Positions 56,057-61,890 of a stretch of DNA of 64,000 nt are shown in pieces. The DNA is from Bog-756 sp963745955 (GTDB taxonomy: Bacteria; Actinomycetota; Acidimicrobiia; Acidimicrobiales; RAAP-2): contig CAVUZI010000008.1 of the NCBI GenBank assembly GCA_963745955.1, forward strand, positions 124,001 through 188,000. Reading direction: 5' to 3'. How positions within the stretch are numbered: position 1 is the stretch's first letter; every line of letters starts with the position of its first letter. The position numbers and the translations under genes are program-made. Below the pieces are notes generated by a model. The model worked only from the letters and a program-made list of their open reading frames with translations. It did not search any database and had not been told where the DNA came from.

Positions 56057-58023
56057 GACCGGCCTCCGCCCCGCGCCGAGTCGAGCAGGTCCCGCAGCGC
56101 CTGGCCGTCGGGCTCGGCCGGTGCCTCGTCGGTGCCCAACCCGGCCTCCTGTTCGGCCTCGTCGGCGTCGGCCTCCCGTTCGAACTCGCCCGCCTGGGCC
56201 AGCACCTCGGCGTAGAGGGGCGTGGTCTCGAGCAGCTCGGCGTGGGTCCCGTCGGCCACGATCTTGTGCTGGTCCAACAGGACCACCCGGTCGGCCAGCG
56301 AGATGGTGGACAGCCGGTGGGCGATGATCAGGGTGGTGCGGCCCTCCATCTGGACCCGCAAGCCGGCGTGGATCCGCTGCTCGACCTGGACGTCGATGGC
56401 GCTGGTGGCGTCATCGAGCACCATGATGGGCGGGTTGACCAGCAGGGTCCGGGCGATGGCGATCCGCTGCCGCTGCCCGCCGGAGAGGGTGTAGCCCCGC
56501 TCGCCCACCACCGTGTCGTAGCCGTCGGCCAGGTGGGTGATGAACTCGTGGGCGCCGGCCGCCTTGGCCGCGGCCACGATGTCCTCGAAGTCGGCGGACG
56601 GCTTGCCGTAGGCGATGTTGTCCCGGACGGACACCGAGAAGAGGAAGGGCTCGTCGAGGACCACCCCCACGTTGGCCCGGAGGCTGTCCTGGGTCACGTC
56701 CCGGACGTCGTGCCCGTCGATCTGCACCGAGCCGTGCTTGACGTCGTAGAAGCGGGTCAGCAGGCGGGCCACGGTCGACTTGCCGGCTCCGGTCCGGCCG
56801 ACCAGCGCCACCGTCTCTCCCGGGGTGATGTGCAGGTCGAAGTCGGCCAGCACCAGCTGCTCGGCGTCGGCCGCGTAGGCGAAGTCGACGTGATTGAACC
56901 GCACGTCCCCGTTGACGTCGACCAGATCGACGGCGTCGGGTGCGTCGGTGACCGTGGGCTGCTCGTCGATGATCTCGTAGATGCGGTCGGCCGAGGCCGC
57001 CGCCCGCTGACCCATCATGATCAGCATGCCCAGCATCATGAACGGGGCCTGGAGCATCAACAGGTAGGCGTTGAAGGCGAAGATGTCCCCGATGCTCAGT
57101 CCCCCGTGGATGACCATGTACCCGCCGAACAGCAGGACGAGGGCCAGGCCCACCTGGGGCAGGTTCTGGACCAGGGGGGAGAAGCGGGCCCGGAGGTCGG
57201 CGTCCTTGATGTAGCTCCACCGGAGCTTGTCGGCCGCCCCGGACAGCGAGCGGAGCTGCTGCTGCTCGGCGGCGAAGGACTTGACCACCCGCACGCCGTT
57301 GACGTTCTCGTCGACGATGGTGGCCACGTCGGCCAGCCGCGACTGGATGATCCACGACACCGGGAACATCGACTTCCGCATCTTCACGCCGGCCAGGTAG
57401 ACGAAGGGCATGGTGGCCATGGCGATGAAGGCCAGCGGCACGTCGATGGACAGCATGAAGCCGAAGGCCACGATGGCGATGGAGCACTGGACCAGGATGG
57501 ACGGGGCGAAGGTCATGTACATCTGGACCGACCGGATGTCCGAGTTGGCCCGCGAGATGAGCTGCCCGGACTGCACCCGGTCGTAGAAGGAGAACGACAT
57601 CTTGGTCAGGTGCTCGTAGATGATGTTCCGCAGGTCGTACTCGATGTCGTAGGCCGTCTCGAAGAGGAACAGGCGGGAGATGTAGCCGGCGACGCCGCCC
57701 ACCAGCCCGATCCCGACGATGAGCCAGACGTAGTGGCTGAGGGGGACGGTATGGAGCTGGATCGAGTTGGTGATGGCGTGGTTGATCAGGTTGGGCACCA
57801 GGACCTGCAGGACCAGCCCCACGAAGGAGGCCACCAGCGAGGTGATGAAGATCCCCTTGTGGGCGCCCATGATGGGCATGACCCGGCGGAGCCAGGTGAG
57901 TGACTTGTCGGGGTCGATGGTGGCGCGGGGCGCCTCGTTGCGGGCCACCACGTCGATGGGGACGAACTCGGTGCCCACCTCGGGTGTCGTCGACGGACGG
58001 GGCCGGAGCCGGGGGACCTTCAT
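56053..58023 (-). CDS. ABC exporter half-transporter, degenerate-site subunit
   Basis: 656 residues, intact from ATG 58023. Six TM helices after SLTWLRRVMPIMGAHKGIFI, then an NBD with Walker A VGRTGAGKSTVAR, canonical signature LSGGQRQRIA, and Walker B IMVLDDATSAID, in which the catalytic Glu is Asp. Combined with the altered signature of its partner this predicts a heterodimeric exporter with one degenerate ATP site. C-terminal tail is acidic. ATG overlaps the MarR stop, so MarR and both halves form one operon. Likely exports a drug or lipid. Confidence 0.9.
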   Translation of the reverse strand: MKVPRLRPRPSTTPEVGTEFVPIDVVARNEAPRATIDPDKSLTWLRRVMPIMGAHKGIFITSLVASFVGLVLQVLVPNLINHAITNSIQLHTVPLSHYVWLIVGIGLVGGVAGYISRLFLFETAYDIEYDLRNIIYEHLTKMSFSFYDRVQSGQLISRANSDIRSVQMYMTFAPSILVQCSIAIVAFGFMLSIDVPLAFIAMATMPFVYLAGVKMRKSMFPVSWIIQSRLADVATIVDENVNGVRVVKSFAAEQQQLRSLSGAADKLRWSYIKDADLRARFSPLVQNLPQVGLALVLLFGGYMVIHGGLSIGDIFAFNAYLLMLQAPFMMLGMLIMMGQRAAASADRIYEIIDEQPTVTDAPDAVDLVDVNGDVRFNHVDFAYAADAEQLVLADFDLHITPGETVALVGRTGAGKSTVARLLTRFYDVKHGSVQIDGHDVRDVTQDSLRANVGVVLDEPFLFSVSVRDNIAYGKPSADFEDIVAAAKAAGAHEFITHLADGYDTVVGERGYTLSGGQRQRIAIARTLLVNPPIMVLDDATSAIDVQVEQRIHAGLRVQMEGRTTLIIAHRLSTISLADRVVLLDQHKIVADGTHAELLETTPLYAEVLAQAGEFEREADADEAEQEAGLGTDEAPAEPDGQALRDLLDSARGGGRS

Positions 58024-58493
58024 CGGGCCGCCTTCCGCGCCAGACGGTAGGCCCCGAAGGCGTTCCGCCATGCCACCAGCCCGTCGAATGCCTTCCTGGA
58101 CTCGTCGGGGTCGTCGAGACAACCGGCGATCTCGGCCAGCCGGCCGGCCACCGCGGCGTCGGCCAGGTCGAGGGCCTGGCGACCGCTGTCGGTGAGGACA
58201 TGGTCGACCTGCCGGCGGTCGGAGACCACATGCCTGCGTTCGACGAGGCCCCGGGTGACCAGGCCGTCGACGATGGCCGTCACGCTGGGCGGACGCACGG
58301 CCAGACGCTCGGCCAGGTCGGAGGAGACGGCGGACCGTTCGTCGAGCAGGCCCAGGACCCGGTATTGGGGCGCGGACAGGTCGGCGGTGGCCAGGCCGAT
58401 CTCCACCTGCTTGCCCAGCCAGGCTGCCGCCCTTCCGATGTTCCGGTGACCGTCGACGTCGGGCGTCCTCGCCGTAGTTGCTTTGGAACTCAC
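58020..58493 (-). CDS. MarR family transcriptional regulator
   Basis: 157 residues, intact. Winged helix: LSAPQYRVLGLLDERSAVSS, DLAERLAVRPPSVTAIVDGL (recognition helix), VTRGLVERRHVVSDRRQVDH (wing) and a C-terminal dimer helix. Probably represses its own operon with the two ABC halves. GTG start lies 6 nt after TAGTCT. ATTAG...CTAAT (58498-58516) overlaps the promoter as a possible operator. Confidence 0.87.
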   Translation of the reverse strand: MSSKATTARTPDVDGHRNIGRAAAWLGKQVEIGLATADLSAPQYRVLGLLDERSAVSSDLAERLAVRPPSVTAIVDGLVTRGLVERRHVVSDRRQVDHVLTDSGRQALDLADAAVAGRLAEIAGCLDDPDESRKAFDGLVAWRNAFGAYRLARKAAR

Positions 58494-58499
58494 ATTATT

Positions 58500-58505
58500 A
58501 GACTA
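58500..58505 (-). promoter_or_regulatory. -10 box TAGTCT for marR-ABC operon
   Basis: Minus-strand TAGTCT ends 6 nt before GTG 58493; the flanking ATTAG / CTAAT half-sites overlap it. Confidence 0.5.
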
Positions 58506-58763
58506 TCGAACTAATGGTGTGGTCCGTTCGCCGAGCATCGGGTGCCGTGGGGCGCGGGCTCCAGCACCGTGGCCCACCGCCCGATTGAACCCCGGCAACC
58601 CACCCCCGCCCCCCGTCAGGCGAGACCTACGTCAGGGCAAGGTATCCACCCTCGACCGCAAAGCGCTCCTGATCTGTCGCTGCTGTTCCGGCAAACGAGC
58701 TCGGGCCGCCACTTCGAATTTCCCAAGTGCACCGGAACGTTGGGCTCGCGCCGCGTCACCCAC
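58506..58763. other. Intergenic stretch without recognised gene
   Basis: Between the MarR operon and the AHSA1 promoter. Open frames here are short and overlap nothing recognisable. No tRNA or clear hairpin seen. Confidence 0.4.
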
Positions 58764-58809
58764 TTGACGCAACCTACTGGTTGCCATAATGTAGCAACCG
58801 ATAGGTTGC
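58764..58809 (+). promoter_or_regulatory. AHSA1/ArsR promoter with two identical-type operators
   Basis: -35 TTGACG (58764-58769), -10 TAATGT (58787-58792, 17-nt spacing). Two perfect inverted repeats: GCAACCTACTGGTTGC (58769-58784), filling the spacer, and GCAACCGATAGGTTGC (58794-58809), just past the -10. Centres are 25 bp apart. Expected target of the ArsR protein at 59839. Confidence 0.75.
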
Positions 58810-58841
58810 AATGTTCCCGTACCACTCAAGGAGGCCCCTCG

Positions 58842-59321
58842 ATGACCACCCGCACCGACTACCGCATCAGCGTCCGAATCAACGCCCCAGCTGGCGTCGT
58901 CTTCGACGCCGTCACCACGACCGAGGCACTCACCGCCTGGTGGAGCCAGGTGACGGGGTCGGGCGTGACCGACGGCGACCTGCGATTCCCCATGGTGGCG
59001 GGGCAGCGGCCGCTTCTCATCCACGTTGATGAGGCAACCCGCCCGACGACCGTCCGCTGGACCGTGACCGAGTGCACATTCATGGAGGACTGGGTGGGCA
59101 CCCACCCGACATTCACCATCACGCCGATCGACAACGGGTCCTGCGAGCTCAACTTCGAGCACCGCGGTCTGAACGACCAGCTCGAGTGCAAGGACATGTG
59201 CAGTCGCAGCTGGGATCACTTCGTCGGTACCAGTCTCCGCGAACTGGCCGAAAGCGGCACCGGCGCTCCCAACCGCAGCCCACGTGACCTCGCCCGCCGC
59301 GCCGCCGAGGAGAACAGTTGA
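58842..59321 (+). CDS. SRPBCC/AHSA1 domain protein A
   Basis: 159 residues, intact. Bet v1-like START fold of the AHSA1 group: YRISVRINAPAGVVFDAVTT, TEALTAWWSQVTGSGVTDGD, WVGTHPTFTITPIDNGSCEL and C-terminal SWDHFVGTSLRELAESG. Binds hydrophobic ligands in a central cavity; biological role unknown. GGAGG ribosome site 10 nt before ATG. First gene of a probable unit with a second AHSA1 gene and ArsR. Confidence 0.83.
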   Translation: MTTRTDYRISVRINAPAGVVFDAVTTTEALTAWWSQVTGSGVTDGDLRFPMVAGQRPLLIHVDEATRPTTVRWTVTECTFMEDWVGTHPTFTITPIDNGSCELNFEHRGLNDQLECKDMCSRSWDHFVGTSLRELAESGTGAPNRSPRDLARRAAEENS

Positions 59322-59326
59322 TCCTG

Positions 59327-59338
59327 GTCCCCGGGGAC
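59327..59338. repeat. Palindrome between AHSA1 genes
   Basis: Perfect palindrome GTCCCCGGGGAC six bases after the first AHSA1 stop; possible weak terminator. CATAAT (59385-59390) before the second gene may be a further -10 box. Confidence 0.35.
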
Positions 59339-59417
59339 TGCTCGGCCTGACCGGGCGGTCCCCGGGTCGGCGACCCATGTTCGGCATAATTCCTAGTCAC
59401 TCCCAAAGGAGGAAGTC

Positions 59418-59849
59418 ATGGCGTTCCCCGACCGCATCGAACGGACGGTGACCTTGAACCGCGCGCCGAGCGAGGTGTGGAAGGCGCTCACCACCGCCGA
59501 CGGTCTGAGCGCGTGGTTCGGCGAACGGGCGACAATAGATCTTCGCCTCGGTGGCGCGGCCACGATGACCTTTGCCGGGGGCACGACTGTCGATATGCGC
59601 GTCGAGCGTGTCGAGGAGCCCACGGTGTTCGCATACACGTGGCGACTGCCCGACCTGCCCGAGTCCGACCCCCGCCGCACATACGTCGAGTTCACCCTGG
59701 AGCCTGACGGCGACGGCACCCTGCTGCGCCTCGTCGAGTCGGGATTCGCCCAGCTTCCCGTCGACACCCGCCGCGAGACCTACGACTCCCACGGTGAAGG
59801 CTGGTCGCGCGAGCTGGCAGAGCTCGCGGAGCACATCGATGGCACCTGA
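59418..59849 (+). CDS. SRPBCC/AHSA1 domain protein B
   Basis: 143 residues, intact. AHSA1-type START fold: DRIERTVTLNRAPSEVWKAL, DGLSAWFGERATIDLRLGG, FAYTWRLPDLPESDP, YVEFTLEPDGDGTLLRLVES. AAAGGAGG ribosome site 8 nt before ATG. Its end overlaps the arsR-type gene by 11 nt, a pairing common in actinobacteria. Confidence 0.85.
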   Translation: MAFPDRIERTVTLNRAPSEVWKALTTADGLSAWFGERATIDLRLGGAATMTFAGGTTVDMRVERVEEPTVFAYTWRLPDLPESDPRRTYVEFTLEPDGDGTLLRLVESGFAQLPVDTRRETYDSHGEGWSRELAELAEHIDGT

Positions 59850-60171
59850 CATCGAGGCTGTTGCTGAGCAGGTCTTCGTCGCGCTCGCCGACCCGACCCG
59901 CCGGACCATCCTCGCTGCCCTCGCCACAGACGGCCCGTCCACAGCCACCGATCTGGCCGCTCGACTTCCGATCACACGGCAAGCCATCGCCAAACACCTC
60001 GCCCTCATGGCCGACGCCGGCCTCATCTCGCCCGAGCCGGGCGAACGCCGCCGGGTGCGCTACCGACTGAGGTCCGCACCCGTGCAGATCGCCCAGCAGT
60101 TTCTCGCCGCTCTCGCCCACACCTGGGACGACCGCCTCGACGCCCTGCAGCACTATCTCACGGTGCCATGA
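59839..60171 (+). CDS. ArsR family transcriptional regulator
   Basis: 110 residues, intact. Winged helix-turn-helix: VFVALADPTRRTILAALATD, ATDLAARLPITRQAIAKHLA (recognition helix), LMADAGLISPEPGERRRVRY. No Cys cluster (no CxC in helix 3), so it is not a classic metal sensor; a small organic ligand is more likely. ATG lies within the end of AHSA1 gene B. Likely binds the GCAACC-N4-GGTTGC operators before the unit. Confidence 0.87.
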   Translation: MAPDIEAVAEQVFVALADPTRRTILAALATDGPSTATDLAARLPITRQAIAKHLALMADAGLISPEPGERRRVRYRLRSAPVQIAQQFLAALAHTWDDRLDALQHYLTVP

Positions 60172-60300
60172 CCCGGCCAGCGGTCACCGAAGCGGATGGC
60201 ACCGTGGTCAAGAACCTGGCCGACGGGCTCATGGTCGTCTTCGGGCCGACGTCAGCCGCCCTCGCCTGCGCCGTGGCCATGCAACAGAGTTGGCCGGGTC
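60168..60300 (+). pseudogene. Class III cyclase domain remnant
   Basis: From ATG 60168 (ATGA overlap with arsR) the frame reads MTRPAVTEADGTVVKN, then LADGLMVVFGPTSAALACAV and AMQQS. That matches only the GG(T)VVKNLGDGLMVVF...AVACAVAMQQ core of class III cyclase-type domains. The first metal site and transition-state regions are missing, and sequence resembling the aldehyde dehydrogenase end follows within 30 nt. So this is a short 3'-truncated remnant, with Gly replaced by Ala in the NLGDG motif. Confidence 0.6.
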
Positions 60301-60323
60301 GTCCGGGCCGGCTGCCCGCCGAG

Positions 60324-61769
60324 CTAGGAGACGAGCCCGCCGGTGTTGAGGTTGAGCCCGTCGGCGCTCTTGGAGCGGTGCATGACCTGGATCTCGCTGA
60401 ACTCGGCCAGACCCCACGGGCCGTTCTCGACGCCCACCCCGCTCCACTTGAAGCCACCGAAGGGCTGCTGGGGGGCGAGGGCCAGATGGGTGTTGACCCA
60501 TGCCGTCCCGCACTCGAGCCGTCCGGCGACATCGGAGGCGCGGTCGGTGTCGGTGCCCCACACCGAGCCCGACAGCCCGAAGTGGGTGGCGTTGGCTCGC
60601 TCGACCACATCGTCCACGTCCCGGTAGGAGATCACCGGCAGGGCCGGACCGAACTGCTCCTCGTCCACGATGCGGGTGCCGTCCGAGAGCCCGGCCAGGA
60701 TCGTCGGCTCGAAGAAGTAGCCGGGCCGGTCCATGGCATGTCCACCGACTGCGGCCCTCGCCCCATGGGACAGCGCGTCGCCGACCAGCTCCTTCACCCG
60801 CTCGTACTGCGGCTTGTTGTTGATGGGCCCGAGCTTGGAACCCTCCTCGGTGCCGTCGCCGACCTTGATCGCCGCCGCTTGGGCCGCGAGCCCGTCGACC
60901 ACGTCGTCATACATCGACTCGGGCACGTAGACCCGCTTGATGGCCGAGCACACCTGACCGTTGTTGTTGAAGGCACCGGCGAAGATGGCCTTGCTGACCA
61001 GTGCCGGGTCGGCGTCGTCCAACACGATGGCCGGATCGTTGCCGCCGAGCTCGAGGGTCACACGCTTGAGGTCCGGGGCGGCCGACAGGGCGACCTTCTT
61101 GCCCGTCTCGATGGAGCCGGTGAAGCTGACCTTGCGCGGCACCGGATGTCCGGTCATCCAGGCGCCCAGCTCGTCGCCACCACTGATCACGTTGATCACG
61201 CCGGCGGGCATGACGTCACGCAGGATCTCGGCCACCTTCAGGGTGGTGAGGGGGGTGAACGGCGAGGGCTTGAGCACGAGGGTGTTGCCGGCCAGCAGTG
61301 CCGGCGCGATCTTCCAGAAGGCGAGGGTGAGGGGGAAGTTCCAGGGGGTGATGGCGGCCACCACGCCCACCGGGCGACGGACCACTTCGACCCGGGCCTC
61401 GGCGTCGTCCTGGATGACCTGTGGGGGCGTTTCGATGTTGGCGAAGTACTGACACCAGATGGCCGCCGCGAAGACCTCGATGTTGGCGTCGCCGAGCGGC
61501 TTCCCCTGCTCCGCGGTGAGCACCGGGGCCAGCTCGGCCGAAGAGGCCAGGAGGACGTCGGCCATCTTCAAGAGGGTCTGGCGCCGGACATCCTCGTCGG
61601 ACTTCCAGTCCCGCTGTGCTTTGGAGGCGGCGTCGAAGGCGGCATCCAGCTGCTGGCGACTGCATTCGGGGGCATGGGCGAAGACCTCGCCGTTGGCCGG
61701 GTTCACCACACCGAACGACTCTGCCGCCGGTACGGTGTCGCCTCCGATGGTCATCACGAAGTCGGACAT
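60324..61769 (-). CDS. Aldehyde dehydrogenase family protein
   Basis: 481 residues, intact. NAD(P)-dependent aldehyde dehydrogenase: TPWNFPLTLAFWKIAPALLA (cofactor region), SFTGSIETGKKVALSAAPDL, the general base Glu in TLELGGNDP and nucleophile Cys274 in NNNGQVCSAIKRVYV, then PFGGFKWSGVGVENG. Most like betaine-/succinate-semialdehyde-type enzymes; substrate not certain. GGGGGAAGAC ribosome site before ATG. It lies downstream of the MMPL gene on the same strand, with a hairpin between. Confidence 0.93.
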   Translation of the reverse strand: MSDFVMTIGGDTVPAAESFGVVNPANGEVFAHAPECSRQQLDAAFDAASKAQRDWKSDEDVRRQTLLKMADVLLASSAELAPVLTAEQGKPLGDANIEVFAAAIWCQYFANIETPPQVIQDDAEARVEVVRRPVGVVAAITPWNFPLTLAFWKIAPALLAGNTLVLKPSPFTPLTTLKVAEILRDVMPAGVINVISGGDELGAWMTGHPVPRKVSFTGSIETGKKVALSAAPDLKRVTLELGGNDPAIVLDDADPALVSKAIFAGAFNNNGQVCSAIKRVYVPESMYDDVVDGLAAQAAAIKVGDGTEEGSKLGPINNKPQYERVKELVGDALSHGARAAVGGHAMDRPGYFFEPTILAGLSDGTRIVDEEQFGPALPVISYRDVDDVVERANATHFGLSGSVWGTDTDRASDVAGRLECGTAWVNTHLALAPQQPFGGFKWSGVGVENGPWGLAEFSEIQVMHRSKSADGLNLNTGGLVS

Positions 61770-61849
61770 GTCTTCCCCCAGTGCTCGTTCGTCAGGTTCT
61801 CTCTGAGGCTACGCCCCTTCGCAGCCTAACTGTCAAGGACGTCAGGTGC

Positions 61850-61872
61850 CCCGGCGGGCGGCGGCCGCCGGG
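61850..61872 (-). terminator. Hairpin after MMPL gene
   Basis: CCCGGCGG (61850-61857) / CCGCCGGG (61865-61872) with a 7-nt loop, 19 nt past the MMPL stop. Probable intrinsic-type terminator lacking a U-tract. Confidence 0.5.
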
Positions 61873-61890
61873 TGGGGCGGCGACCGGAGG

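Noticed and set aside
56242..57903. Long plus-strand open frame (553 codons) opposite the ABC gene
   Set aside because: Mirror frame of a high-GC gene; translation is low-complexity His/Asp/Gly/Val-rich with no family features, while the minus strand encodes a full ABC half-transporter.
60168..61829. Long plus-strand frame across the aldehyde dehydrogenase gene
   Set aside because: Beyond the first 40 codons (cyclase remnant) it is the antisense shadow of an intact aldehyde dehydrogenase.
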